A stretch of DNA of 64,000 bases from Alphaproteobacteria bacterium. Its GTDB lineage: Bacteria; Pseudomonadota; Alphaproteobacteria; UBA9219; RFNS01. Below are positions 27,771-37,037 of the stretch, piece after piece. Location: NCBI GenBank assembly GCA_037200005.1, contig JBBCGY010000001.1, forward strand, positions 1,201,812 through 1,265,811. The letters are read 5' to 3'. The notes under the pieces were generated by a model that worked only from the letters and a program-made list of their open reading frames with translations, ran no database searches and was not told the DNA's origin. The position numbers were made by a program, and so were the translations under genes. The stretch's first letter is position 1. Each line of letters begins with the position of its first letter.

Positions 27771-28424
27771 ATGTCGTTACGATACTGGATGGGTTGTGTC
27801 TTATTGAGCGTTATGGCGCTGGGGCTAACGATTGCCGCGCCTGCTCATGCCGACCGGGCCGACGAAGCGGCGGCCCTGCCCGACCGCGTTCTGGGCAATC
27901 CCGACGCGCCCGTAACGATTATCGAATATGCCTCGCTGACCTGCGAGCATTGCGCCCATTTCCAAAAGGAAACCCTGGAGCAGCTCAAGGCCAATTATAT
28001 CGCCACCGGCAAGGCCAAATTGATTTTCCGGGATTATCCGCTGGACGGCGTCGCGCTTCGCGTCGCGGCGATCGCGCGCTGCATGCCGGAAGACAACTAC
28101 CATGCCTTCATCGGCATTCTGTTCAAAAGCCAGGACCAATGGCGGCAGGGACTCGATGTCGATACGATCATCAAGGCTGTTTCGCAATATGCCAAACTGG
28201 GAGGCCTGAACGATGCCGATGCCGCCGCGTGCTCGACCAGCGACAAACTGATGGACGCCATCGTCGCCGGACGCACGAAAGCCACCGAGGATTACGGCAT
28301 TCAGGCGACGCCGACCTTTATCATCAATGACGGCGCGGATAAAATATCGGGCGCGCAGGATTACAAAGCTTTCGCTACCATCATCGACCGCACCCTGACG
28401 AAGATTAAAGCCAAAGGACCATAA
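27771..28424 (+). CDS. DsbA-family thiol:disulfide oxidoreductase
   Basis: The 217-residue protein is a periplasmic thioredoxin-fold protein. It has a signal peptide (residues 1-27, cleavage after AHA), the redox motif CEHC in YASLTCEHCAHFQKE, an inserted helical domain, and the cis-proline in IQATPTFIIND. Members oxidise or isomerise disulfides in exported proteins. Two further cysteines (ARCMPED, AACSTSD) are present. The ATG at 27771 gives the correct signal peptide; the longer frame from 27540 is not real. Its TAATG stop overlaps the smc start. Two GANTC sites lie at 27726 and 27744. Confidence 0.88.
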   Translation: MSLRYWMGCVLLSVMALGLTIAAPAHADRADEAAALPDRVLGNPDAPVTIIEYASLTCEHCAHFQKETLEQLKANYIATGKAKLIFRDYPLDGVALRVAAIARCMPEDNYHAFIGILFKSQDQWRQGLDVDTIIKAVSQYAKLGGLNDADAAACSTSDKLMDAIVAGRTKATEDYGIQATPTFIINDGADKISGAQDYKAFATIIDRTLTKIKAKGP

Positions 28425-31400
28425 TGTTACATTTTACCCAACTTAGATTGCACGGATTCAAGTCTTTCGTCGAGCGCACGGAACTCGACATCGGCCCCGG
28501 CATGACCGGCATTGTCGGCCCGAATGGCTGCGGCAAATCGAATCTGGTCGAAGCCCTGCGCTGGGTCATGGGCGAAACTTCCGCCAAACGCATGCGCGGC
28601 AGCGAAATGAATGACGTCATCTTCGGCGGCACGGCACTGCGTCCGGGACGCAACGTGGCCGAAGTCTCGCTGGTGCTGGACAACAGCAAGCGCGGCGCGA
28701 CGGCGGAATTCAACGATGCCGATACGCTGGAGATCACGCGCCAGATCGAGCGCGACGCCGGATCGGACTATCGCGTCAACAGCCGCCCGGTGCGGCAGCG
28801 CGACGTTCAGCTGCTGTTCGCCGATCTCGCCACGGGGGCGCACGCCACCAGCCTGGTCAGCCAGGGACAAATCGACGCGCTGATCCGGGCCAAGCCGCAG
28901 GATCGGCGGCAGATCCTCGAAGAAGCTTCCGGCACGGCAGGGCTGCAGGCCCGGCGGCATGAAGCCGAACTGAAGCTCAAAGCCGCCGAGCAAAACCTGA
29001 CCCGCGTCGATGACGTGCTGAACGCGCTCGACGCGCAATTGCGCGGCTTGAAAACCCAGGTGCGGCAAGCTTCGCGTTACCGGAATCTCGCGGATCATAT
29101 CCGGCGCGCCGAAGCGGCGCTGGCGCATTTGCGCTGGGTCGCGGGGCAACAGCAATCCTCGAACAGCCGCGAAGCCCTGACGGCCGCCGAAGCCGCCGTC
29201 AATGAGTTTCTGGCCATCGTCACGCGCGGCGCGGCGGAACGGACCCAGGCGGCGGCCGAATTGCCGCCCTTGCGCCAGGCCGAAGCGGCGGCGGCGGCGG
29301 TCGTCCAGCGCCTGATCCTGGCGCGGGAACAGGTGGAAGCGGAACTGCGGCAAGTCGCGCAGGAAACCGCGCGGCAGGAAGAACGCCGCGCCCAGGCGAT
29401 CCAGGATCGCGTCCGCGAAGAACATCTGCGCGAGGACGCGCTGGCCGCCACGGCCAAGCTCGACACCGAGAATGCCGAATTGGAAGCGCGGCTGGAAGCC
29501 ATCGCCGTCGAACTGCCCGCCGCGAACGCGGCGCTCGACGAAGCCACGGCGGCGGTCGAAGGGCTTGACGGGCTTTTGGGCACGCTTACGCAGAATATCG
29601 CCGAATACGAAACCAAACATGCGGCGCTGACCCGCCGGATCGCCGAACTCGAAGACCGCCGGGCAAAGTTTCAGGAACGGCGCGAGGAATTCGTGCGGCA
29701 GCGCGCGGCGCTGACGGCGGAGAACGCGTCCCGTCCCGATCTAGCGCTGGCGCTGGCGATGATCGACGCCTGCGAGCAGGAAATGGAAAAGCGCCAGGCA
29801 TCGGTGGCGCATTCCGAAACCGAGCAAAGCACGGCGGAAGAGCGACATAAGGCCGATCTTGAAATCCGGCGCGACGCCGACGCCAAGCTTACGAAATCGA
29901 AGGCGGAGGCCGAAGCGATCCGCACGGTGATGCGCGACGCGGCGGATGAGCAGATCCTCGATCTGGTCGAAGTCGCGCCCGGCCTTGAAACCGCGCTGGT
30001 CGCCGCGCTCGGCGAAGCTCTTGCCGCGCCGCTCGACGAGCGCGCCGCGACGCATTGGCTCGTGCTTCCTCCCATGGAAAACGCTCCTCCCCTGCCGCAT
30101 GGAGCCGAGCCGCTTACCGGCCACATCAAGGCTCCGCAAGCGCTGGATCGGGCGCTGACGCAAATCGGCCTCGTGCAGAATGCGGAAATCGGGCGGCGGA
30201 TGGTCGAACTGCTCGCGCCCGGACAAATACTGGTCAGCCGCGACGGCTGGGCCTGGCGCTGGGACGGCTTTACCGTCACGCCTACGGCCCCCACGGCGGC
30301 AGCCGTGCGATTGCAGCAGCGCAACCGCCTGACCGCGCTGCAAACCGAAATCGCCGAAGCCGAAGCCGCCTTCGGCGCGGCCCAGACGGCGGCACAGGAA
30401 TCCGGACGGATTTTCACCGAACGCCAGCAGCAGGCCTCGACGGCGCGCCAGGCGCTGCAGCAAGCCTATGCCGCCCTGGACGACGCGCGGCGGCATCATG
30501 CCCGCCATGCCGAAGCGGCGGCGGCGGCCCAATCGAAACTGACGGCGCTGGATGACGCGCTGTCGCATCTGGACCAGGATGACGCGGCGCTGGCGGAACA
30601 AGCCGGGCAGGCGCAAACGGAAATCACCGCGCTGCCCGATACGGCTTCCATGCGGCGGGAGCAGGAGAATCTTCGGCTTCAGCTGGCGGAAAAGCGGCAG
30701 GCGCAGATCGAACGGCGAAGCAAGCGCGACCATGCGGCGCGCGAGCAGGAAAGCGCGGCAGCACGGCAGAAACACATCGCCGGCGAAAGCGCCGGCTGGC
30801 GAAACCGCACCGAAAGCGCGGCGGCGCAAATTCAGACTTTGGCGGAACGCATCGGCGAACTGGACTCCAGTCTCGCGTCGCTGCGGGACAGGCCGGTGGA
30901 GCTCGATGCCAAGCGCGGCGAACTGCTGACGCAAGGCGGCGAAGCCGAAGCCGCGCGCCGCGATGCCGCGGACGCCCTGATCGCGGCTGAAAATCATCTG
31001 GCCGCCATCGAACAGCAACTGAAGCGCGACGAAACCGCCCTCACCGAAGCGCGCGAAAATCGCGTGCGCGCCGAAGGAGCGGTCGAGGCCGCCGACGAGC
31101 ATCTTCGGGTGCTGGCGGCAGGAATCGCCGAGAAACTTAGCTGCGCGCCCGAAGGCGCGCTGGAACTCGCCGAACTCGAGGCCGATGCCCCCTTGCCGGA
31201 GCAGAGCGGACTTGAACAGCAGCTCGCCCGCCATGTCCGGGAGCGCGACAATATGGGGCCGGTCAATCTGCGCGCCGAGATCGAAGCCGAAACGGTCGAA
31301 GCGGACATGACGAAGCTCCAGACCGAAAAAGACGATCTGGTGGCCGCGATCGCCAAACTGCGCCAGGCCATCGGCCAATTGAACAAGGAGGCCCGCGACC

Positions 31401-31912
31401 GGCTGATCGAAGCGTTCCAGAAAGTCGACGAGCGGTTCCAGGTCTTGTTCAAGCGCCTGTTCAACGGCGGCAGGGCGCATCTCCAGCTCATCGACGATGA
31501 AGACCCGCTCAATGCGGGATTGGAAATCTTCGCCTCGCCGCCGGGCAAGAAACTGCAAATCCTGTCGCTGCTGTCGGGCGGAGAGCGATCCCTGACCGCC
31601 CTTGCGCTGCTGTTCGCGGTGTTCCAGACGAACCCTTCGCCGATCTGCGTGCTGGACGAAGCCGAGGCCGCGCTGGACGAAAGCAATATCGACCGTTTCT
31701 GCTCGCTGGTCGCCGATATCGCCAGGGAAACCTCGACCCGCTTCCTCATCATCACGCACCAGCGCATGACGATGGCGCGCATGGATCGCCTGTTCGGCGT
31801 GACGATGAGCGAAAAAGGCGTCTCGCAGCTGGTTTCGGTCGATCTGAACCAGGCCGAAGCCATCCGCGACGGCGAGATCCCCCACGATCTGACGCTGGCG
31901 GCGGCGGAGTAA
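28424..31912 (+). CDS. smc: Chromosome segregation protein SMC
   Basis: SMC forms the condensin ring with ScpA and ScpB. The 1162-residue protein has the N-terminal P-loop (GIVGPNGCGKSNLVEALRWV, about 30-50), two long Ala/Glu/Arg-rich coiled coils interrupted by a hinge (about 540-630, VEVAPGLETALVAALGEAL), and the C-terminal signature LSGGERSLTALALLFAVFQ with Walker B CVLDEAEAALDES. The Walker B region reads DEAEAALDE where DEVDAPLDE is usual. The start overlaps the dsbA-like stop as TAATG. Confidence 0.96.
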   Translation: MLHFTQLRLHGFKSFVERTELDIGPGMTGIVGPNGCGKSNLVEALRWVMGETSAKRMRGSEMNDVIFGGTALRPGRNVAEVSLVLDNSKRGATAEFNDADTLEITRQIERDAGSDYRVNSRPVRQRDVQLLFADLATGAHATSLVSQGQIDALIRAKPQDRRQILEEASGTAGLQARRHEAELKLKAAEQNLTRVDDVLNALDAQLRGLKTQVRQASRYRNLADHIRRAEAALAHLRWVAGQQQSSNSREALTAAEAAVNEFLAIVTRGAAERTQAAAELPPLRQAEAAAAAVVQRLILAREQVEAELRQVAQETARQEERRAQAIQDRVREEHLREDALAATAKLDTENAELEARLEAIAVELPAANAALDEATAAVEGLDGLLGTLTQNIAEYETKHAALTRRIAELEDRRAKFQERREEFVRQRAALTAENASRPDLALALAMIDACEQEMEKRQASVAHSETEQSTAEERHKADLEIRRDADAKLTKSKAEAEAIRTVMRDAADEQILDLVEVAPGLETALVAALGEALAAPLDERAATHWLVLPPMENAPPLPHGAEPLTGHIKAPQALDRALTQIGLVQNAEIGRRMVELLAPGQILVSRDGWAWRWDGFTVTPTAPTAAAVRLQQRNRLTALQTEIAEAEAAFGAAQTAAQESGRIFTERQQQASTARQALQQAYAALDDARRHHARHAEAAAAAQSKLTALDDALSHLDQDDAALAEQAGQAQTEITALPDTASMRREQENLRLQLAEKRQAQIERRSKRDHAAREQESAAARQKHIAGESAGWRNRTESAAAQIQTLAERIGELDSSLASLRDRPVELDAKRGELLTQGGEAEAARRDAADALIAAENHLAAIEQQLKRDETALTEARENRVRAEGAVEAADEHLRVLAAGIAEKLSCAPEGALELAELEADAPLPEQSGLEQQLARHVRERDNMGPVNLRAEIEAETVEADMTKLQTEKDDLVAAIAKLRQAIGQLNKEARDRLIEAFQKVDERFQVLFKRLFNGGRAHLQLIDDEDPLNAGLEIFASPPGKKLQILSLLSGGERSLTALALLFAVFQTNPSPICVLDEAEAALDESNIDRFCSLVADIARETSTRFLIITHQRMTMARMDRLFGVTMSEKGVSQLVSVDLNQAEAIRDGEIPHDLTLAAAE

Positions 31913-31986
31913 TTAATCCCTGCCTTTATGAAAAGGTAATCAATTTTTAGCAGACTGCTGACGTCGCTTTCAAAAGAGGTAGTGCG

Positions 31987-32457
31987 GTGACTAAAAACAT
32001 GTTTGCCATCCTGGCCATAACCACGTTTCTACTTATTCCGGCAGCCGCTCGGGCTGAAGTTCCGCCCGATCCCCCGCCCCCGGCCGCAGCCCCGCCTTTC
32101 ACATGCCTGGAACTGCTGCGCCGATGCACCGCCTTCAACGCCACGGCTGTCGAGCGCCAATATTGCTACGGATTCATTTATGGCGGACTGGGGCAATTTG
32201 GGCCGGCCAGCCATGTCTGCGCGCCGCCCGACGTGCAAACCGAGCAACTGATCCAAGGCATCATTACCTATACCCATCAGGCGCCGACCACATTGAACGA
32301 CAATGCGGAAATCTGCGTTTATGAAGGCATGAAGCTGACATACCCATGCGCGGTCCAGACTCAGGAGCCGGTGGCCACGGACGCGCTCGAAGAAAAAAAG
32401 AAAAAGCAGAGGGATCTGGAAGAAAGCATTATCCAACAGCTCAAGAAGAGAAAATAA
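31987..32457 (+). CDS. Rap1a/Tai-like secreted protein
   Basis: The 156-residue protein has a signal peptide (cleavage after ARA), a proline-rich spacer, and a Rap1a/Tai-type domain: FTCLELLRRCTAF, RQYCYGFIYGGLGQ and TEQLIQGIITY with conserved cysteines. Rap1a/Tai proteins of other bacteria are immunity proteins against type VI secretion amidases, but many members have no such link. A lysine-rich charged tail follows. GTG 31987 has AGAGG seven bases upstream. The next gene is a shorter paralogue one base away. Confidence 0.65.
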   Translation: MTKNMFAILAITTFLLIPAAARAEVPPDPPPPAAAPPFTCLELLRRCTAFNATAVERQYCYGFIYGGLGQFGPASHVCAPPDVQTEQLIQGIITYTHQAPTTLNDNAEICVYEGMKLTYPCAVQTQEPVATDALEEKKKKQRDLEESIIQQLKKRK

Positions 32458-32458
32458 G

Positions 32459-32788
32459 ATGAAAAAACTTCTTATTCCCGCCGCTGTTCTGGCGACACTT
32501 TTTTCCGCTCCCGCCCCCGCTTCGGCGACGTCTTATACCTGCATGGATTTGGCCAATCGCTGCGCCTCCAAGGTCGAAACCGACAAGCAATTTTGCCTCG
32601 CCTATCTCACGGGGGCCATCAAACAGCTGCTGCCGGTCGATGGGGTGTGCCCTTTCGAAGGCGTGCCGGTCGAGCAATTGCAAAGACTGTACATCAAATG
32701 GGCAATCGAGAATCAGGGCAGGCTGAATGAACCGGCAGGCATATGCACGCTCGCCACTTTTACGTCTAATTTCCCCTGCGGACGATAA
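32459..32788 (+). CDS. Second Rap1a/Tai-like secreted protein
   Basis: The 109-residue protein has a signal peptide (MKKLLIPAAVLATLFSAPAP, cleavage after ASA) and the same cysteine pattern as the upstream gene: YTCMDLANRCASK, KQFCLAYLTGAIKQ, VEQLQRLYIKWA and a C-terminal NFPCGR. It looks like a shorter tandem paralogue; the start follows the previous stop after one base, so they are co-transcribed. No toxin or type VI gene is nearby. Confidence 0.65.
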   Translation: MKKLLIPAAVLATLFSAPAPASATSYTCMDLANRCASKVETDKQFCLAYLTGAIKQLLPVDGVCPFEGVPVEQLQRLYIKWAIENQGRLNEPAGICTLATFTSNFPCGR

Positions 32789-32795
32789 AATTCCC

Positions 32796-33446
32796 TCAAT
32801 AACCTTCCTGCACCGACTTCACGAATTCCGACAATCCCACCTGCCGCCTGCGTTTCAGGCGTTCGCTGCTGAGGATCGCCAGGACTTTTTGCACGCTGTC
32901 GTCCAGGTCGCGATTGACGATGACGTAATCATATTCCGCCCAATGCGTCATCTCGTCCTCGGCTTTGGCCATGCGGCGGGCGATTTCCTCCGGGCTGTCC
33001 TGCGCCCTGCCATGCAGGCGGCGCTCCAGCTCGCGCCATGACGGCGGAAGAATGAAAACGCTGACGAGATCGTCCCGCGCCTTCTCCGCAAGCTGCTGCG
33101 TGCCCTGCCAGTCGATATCGAACATCACGTCTCTTCCGGCAGCCAGATTCTGCTCCACGGCCGGGCGCGGCGTGCCGTAGTAATTGCCGAACACTTTGGC
33201 ATGCTCGAGCAATTCGCCGCGATTGATCATCAGGTTGAATTCGGTCGGCTCGACAAAATAATAATGCGTGCCGTTCAATTCTCCCGGCCGCCTGGGCCGG
33301 GTCGTCACGGAAATAGAGAGCGCCAGATTCCCGTCGAGTTCCAGCAAGCGGCGCGAGATCGTGGTCTTGCCCGCGCCCGAAGGCGATGACAGCACCAGCA
33401 TCAGCCCCCGCCGCTTGATGTCGTTCAATGCATATCCGTCTGACAT
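32796..33446 (-). CDS. gmk: Guanylate kinase
   Basis: Gmk phosphorylates GMP to GDP. The 216-residue protein has the P-loop LSSPSGAGKTTISRRLLE, the GMP-binding SVTTRPRRPGELNGTHYYFV, and the DIDWQGTQQL segment. All family motifs are present and the length is normal. It converges with the Rap1a-like pair and is divergent from the SDR gene (55-bp gap). Confidence 0.96.
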   Translation of the reverse strand: MSDGYALNDIKRRGLMLVLSSPSGAGKTTISRRLLELDGNLALSISVTTRPRRPGELNGTHYYFVEPTEFNLMINRGELLEHAKVFGNYYGTPRPAVEQNLAAGRDVMFDIDWQGTQQLAEKARDDLVSVFILPPSWRELERRLHGRAQDSPEEIARRMAKAEDEMTHWAEYDYVIVNRDLDDSVQKVLAILSSERLKRRRQVGLSEFVKSVQEGY

Positions 33447-33501
33447 GGACGATAATTTCTGTTAGAAAAGTTGAGATTGTTATAATAGGTTTTCGATTCT
33501 C

Positions 33502-34263
33502 ATGCAAAATCCCCGTCACATAGCCATTACCGGCGCTTCAAGCGGCCTGGGCGCCGCCCTCGCCGACGCCTATGCCGCGCCGGGCGTCACTTTATCGCTG
33601 CATGGACGCGATGCCGCCCGGCTAGGCAAAACCGCCGACGCCGCCCGCGCCAAGGGCGCGGAAATCATGACCGATCTTGGCGATATCACCGACGGAAACG
33701 CCGTCGCCTCATGGCTGCATGAATGCGACATGGCGAAACCCATCGATTTGCTGATCGCGAATGCCGGAATCTCGGCGGGCACGGGCAGCGGCGGCGAAGA
33801 CGCCGCCCAAGCCGCGAGGATTTTCGCGGTCAATGTCGGCGGCGTCGTCAATACCGTGCAGGCCATGATCCCGAATATGACCGTCAGAAGGCGCGGGCAG
33901 ATCGCCATCATGGCTTCGCTGGCCGGTTTTCGCGGCCTGCCAAGCGCGCCGGCCTATTCGGCCAGCAAAGCCGCCGTCCGGGTCTATGGCGAAGCTCTGC
34001 GGGGAGATTTGGCGGAGCATCATATCGGAGTCAGCGTCATCTGCCCCGGCTACATCGCCACGCCGATGACGGCGGTTAACAAGTTCCCGATGCCGTTTCT
34101 GATGACACCGGAGCGCGCCGCCGCGATCATCAAAAAGGGGCTTGCGCGCAATCGCTCGCGCATCGCCTTCCCGTTGCCCCTTTATGCGGCGGTATGGCTG
34201 CTCGCGGCGCTGCCGCCCTGCGCCACGGACGGGTTCATGGCGAAACTGCCCAAAAAGCCGTGA
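33502..34263 (+). CDS. Short-chain dehydrogenase/reductase
   Basis: The 253-residue protein is a classical SDR. The cofactor motif is [16 protein letters not shown], followed by LLIANAGIS, the catalytic Ser in [11 protein letters not shown] and [15 protein letters not shown] with catalytic Tyr and Lys. HGRDAARLG with an Arg after strand 2 suggests NADPH preference. The substrate is unknown. The C-terminus has a hydrophobic helix ([13 protein letters not shown]). Confidence 0.9.
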   Translation: MQNPRHIAITGASSGLGAALADAYAAPGVTLSLHGRDAARLGKTADAARAKGAEIMTDLGDITDGNAVASWLHECDMAKPIDLLIANAGISAGTGSGGEDAAQAARIFAVNVGGVVNTVQAMIPNMTVRRRGQIAIMASLAGFRGLPSAPAYSASKAAVRVYGEALRGDLAEHHIGVSVICPGYIATPMTAVNKFPMPFLMTPERAAAIIKKGLARNRSRIAFPLPLYAAVWLLAALPPCATDGFMAKLPKKP

Positions 34264-34330
34264 CGGCTTGCCATGGAGGAAATCGCCGTCTATAACCCCG
34301 CCACGTAATGAATTTATGGAGCGAGAATCA

Positions 34331-34753
34331 ATGGCGGTCGAACAAACTTTTTCCATCCTGAAGCCCGATGCCACGCGCCGGAACCTGACCGGCAAGATTA
34401 ACGCCCTGCTCGAGGAAGCCGGGCTGCGCATCGTCGCGCAGAAACGCATCCAGATGAGCCGCGCCCAGGTGGAAGGGTTTTACGCGATTCACAGCGCCCG
34501 GCCTTTCTTCAAAGACCTGTGCGACTTCATGATCTCCGGCCCGGTCGTCGTGCAAGTGCTGGAAGGCGAGAATGCCGTGGCCAAGAATCGCGAAGTCATG
34601 GGCGCGACCAATCCGGCCAATGCCGCTCCCGGCACGATCCGCAAGGAATTCGCCGAAAGCATCGAAGCCAATTCGGTGCATGGCTCGGACAGCGCGGAAA
34701 ACGCCAAAACCGAGATCGCGTTTTTCTTCAAGCCGGACGAGATCGTCAGGTAA
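34331..34753 (+). CDS. ndk: Nucleoside diphosphate kinase
   Basis: Ndk balances nucleoside triphosphate pools by a phosphohistidine mechanism. The 140-residue protein has [36 protein letters not shown] and the catalytic histidine in [11 protein letters not shown] 34331 is the conserved start, with GGAG about nine bases upstream; the longer upstream frame is not conserved. It lies close behind the SDR gene. Confidence 0.96.
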   Translation: MAVEQTFSILKPDATRRNLTGKINALLEEAGLRIVAQKRIQMSRAQVEGFYAIHSARPFFKDLCDFMISGPVVVQVLEGENAVAKNREVMGATNPANAAPGTIRKEFAESIEANSVHGSDSAENAKTEIAFFFKPDEIVR

Positions 34754-34760
34754 GCTGGCC

Positions 34761-35678
34761 TTACGGACGCAACAGCAAAAACAGCCCGCCGAAGATGCAA
34801 GCGATGCCGATGGAACGCGCCGCCAAAGTGCGGTCGGCTTTTGCCTTATTGAAATGGCGCGGCAAGATATGACCCAGCATTATTCCGCCGAGCAGGCCGA
34901 ATAGCGGCTGCAGCCCGCTGCATAAATTGACGTGAAAAGCCGACGGCGCGCTCGCCATCGCCACAACGAGCGAAGCCTGCGCGGCGACGCTGAACCCTTG
35001 CTCGAAGACGCAAAGGCCGATGACGCGGCCCCCGGAGGCGCGAAAAGACCGGATGGCGGATTGCCTGTTGGATGCGCCCGCCAAGCCGCCGACGCCGAAC
35101 ACCATTCGCGTCGTCAGCAACCAGAATAAAACCTTGTACCACGGCCATCCCTGCGCCAAAGCGTGGATTCCGACCATATATCCGGCGACCAGCATGGACC
35201 CCAGCATCGTCAGCACAAAAGGCCTGACGGGAAATGCCCGCATTTCATAATCCCAGATGCAGCCGACGGCGCCGAGCACGATAATTCCGCCCGCCAAAAT
35301 ATCGCCGGATGCAACCTTATCGCCGAACAGGAGATAACCGATTAAAAGCGTCATGAACGGGATGATCTGATAGACGGGAATGACGGCGCTTATATCCTTG
35401 TCTCGAATGGCCGCGCTGTAAGGGAATAGCGAGGCCACATACAGCGCTCCGACCAGCATCATCGACAGGGCGGAAGCCGGAGCGACATCGAAAACATCGG
35501 GCGCGGCTATCGCGATAGCGGCCAGCCAGAACACGCTGCACAGGGCGCTGACATACACATAAGTTTGCGACCGCGCCGGGAAATACCGGCGCAGGATATA
35601 TTGATCCACATAATTGCATCCGACCCAAAACAAAGGCGCGGCCAAGGCGGGAACGAACCAGGGCAGCTCACTTATCAT
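34761..35678 (-). CDS. EamA/DMT-family membrane transporter
   Basis: The 305-residue protein has about ten hydrophobic helices in two repeats, as in the drug/metabolite (EamA) transporter superfamily. FGDKVASGDILAGGIIVLGA and the second-half region FHVNLCSGLQPLFGLLGGIM are typical. The substrate cannot be told. The start lies 6 bases after the der stop, so it is probably the tail of that operon. Confidence 0.78.
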   Translation of the reverse strand: MISELPWFVPALAAPLFWVGCNYVDQYILRRYFPARSQTYVYVSALCSVFWLAAIAIAAPDVFDVAPASALSMMLVGALYVASLFPYSAAIRDKDISAVIPVYQIIPFMTLLIGYLLFGDKVASGDILAGGIIVLGAVGCIWDYEMRAFPVRPFVLTMLGSMLVAGYMVGIHALAQGWPWYKVLFWLLTTRMVFGVGGLAGASNRQSAIRSFRASGGRVIGLCVFEQGFSVAAQASLVVAMASAPSAFHVNLCSGLQPLFGLLGGIMLGHILPRHFNKAKADRTLAARSIGIACIFGGLFLLLRP

Positions 35679-35684
35679 AAGGGC

Positions 35685-37037
35685 TCATTTATCATAGGGA
35701 TTGTCGCCCTTTTTCATCTGCCAGCGGATCGGCACGCCGCGCAGGTCGAACGCTTCGCGCAGATGGTTGGTGAGATAGCGCAGATAGGCGTCGGGCAGAT
35801 CGTCGAGCTTATTGCCCCATAGCGCGAACGTCGGCGGGCGGCTTTTGAATTGGGTCATATAGCGCAGCTTGATGCGCCGCCCGGTGACCATCGGCGGCGG
35901 ATGATTTTCGGTCAGATGCTTGAGCCAGCGGTTGAGCGCGGGCGTGCCCGCGCGCCGGTTCCAAGTTTCGTAGGTCGCCGTCACGGCCTTCATCAGATCG
36001 TTGAGGCCGGTCTTGCGCGAAGCGGACATCGGCACCACCGCCACGCCCGCGAGCTGCGCCAGAACGTGATCGAGCCGATGCCGCGTTTGCTTGAGATAGG
36101 CGGCGCGGTCTTTCTCGCCGATCAAGTCCCACTTGTTGACGGCGATGACGAGCGCGCGGCCTTCCTCCGCCACATGCTCGGCGATGGTCATATCCTGCTT
36201 TTCCAGCGCCTGCGTCGCGTCGGCGACCAGCACGACGACATGAGCCAGCCTTATCGCGCGCAGCGTTTCCTGCACGCTCATTTTCTCGAGCTTCTCCTCC
36301 ACCCGCGCGCGCTTGCGCATGCCGGCGGTATCGACCAGCCGCACCGCCTTGCCGTTATGCTCCCAGGCGATATGCACCGCGTCGCGCGTCAGGCCCGGTT
36401 CCGGGCCGGTCAGCATGCGCTCCTCGCCGACCAGCGCGTTGACCAGCGTGGATTTTCCGGCATTGGGCCGCCCGACGATGGCGAGATGCAGGGATTTTTC
36501 GGCATCTTCATCCTCTTCTTCTTCGTGGACGATAAACGCATCTTTCGGCGCGAGCGCCTTCAGCCGATCGTAAACCTCGCCGAGGCCGATGGCATGGGCG
36601 GCGGAAAAAGCGATCGGCTCGCCGCAATTAAGCGCATAGCTCTCGGTAAAGGCGGCGGGATGCCGCTGGTTATCACATTTATTGACGGCGAGAATGACCG
36701 GCTTGCCGGATTTATGCAGCAGTCGGGCAAGCTGCCTATCGTCAGGCAGCAATCCGGCGCGCCCGTCGAGCATGAACAGCGCGACATCCGCCTGCGCCAG
36801 CGATCGCATCGTCTGTTTCCACATCCGCGCCGAGAGCGTGTCCGGCGCGCCTTCCTCGTAACCGGCAGTGTCGATAAGATCGAACGCGATATCGTCGAGC
36901 CGCGCAGGAGCGATCCGCCAGTCCCGCGTCACGCCCGGCGTGTCGTCGATCAGCGCGAGCTTCTTCCCGGCCAGCCGGTTGAACAAGGTCGATTTACCGA
37001 CATTGGGCCGCCCGATAATGGCGACGGTGAAGCTCAT
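35685..37037 (-). CDS. der: Ribosome biogenesis GTPase Der (EngA)
   Basis: Der assists maturation of the 50S subunit. The 450-residue protein has two GTPase domains, with G1 motifs GRPNVGKSTLFNRL (residues 8-21) and GRPNAGKSTLVNAL (about 191-204), G3 LIDTAGYE and LVDTAGMR, G4 NKCD and NKWD, and a C-terminal KH-like domain (LKYRMQT-type region, here KLRYMTQFKSRPPTF). The start overlaps the bamB stop. Confidence 0.96.
   Translation of the reverse strand: MSFTVAIIGRPNVGKSTLFNRLAGKKLALIDDTPGVTRDWRIAPARLDDIAFDLIDTAGYEEGAPDTLSARMWKQTMRSLAQADVALFMLDGRAGLLPDDRQLARLLHKSGKPVILAVNKCDNQRHPAAFTESYALNCGEPIAFSAAHAIGLGEVYDRLKALAPKDAFIVHEEEEDEDAEKSLHLAIVGRPNAGKSTLVNALVGEERMLTGPEPGLTRDAVHIAWEHNGKAVRLVDTAGMRKRARVEEKLEKMSVQETLRAIRLAHVVVLVADATQALEKQDMTIAEHVAEEGRALVIAVNKWDLIGEKDRAAYLKQTRHRLDHVLAQLAGVAVVPMSASRKTGLNDLMKAVTATYETWNRRAGTPALNRWLKHLTENHPPPMVTGRRIKLRYMTQFKSRPPTFALWGNKLDDLPDAYLRYLTNHLREAFDLRGVPIRWQMKKGDNPYDK

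Noticed and set aside
29741-31885. A 714-codon open frame on the minus strand inside smc
   Set aside because: It is the antisense shadow of a high-GC coiled-coil gene. It has no family motif, and smc itself is complete with all motifs.
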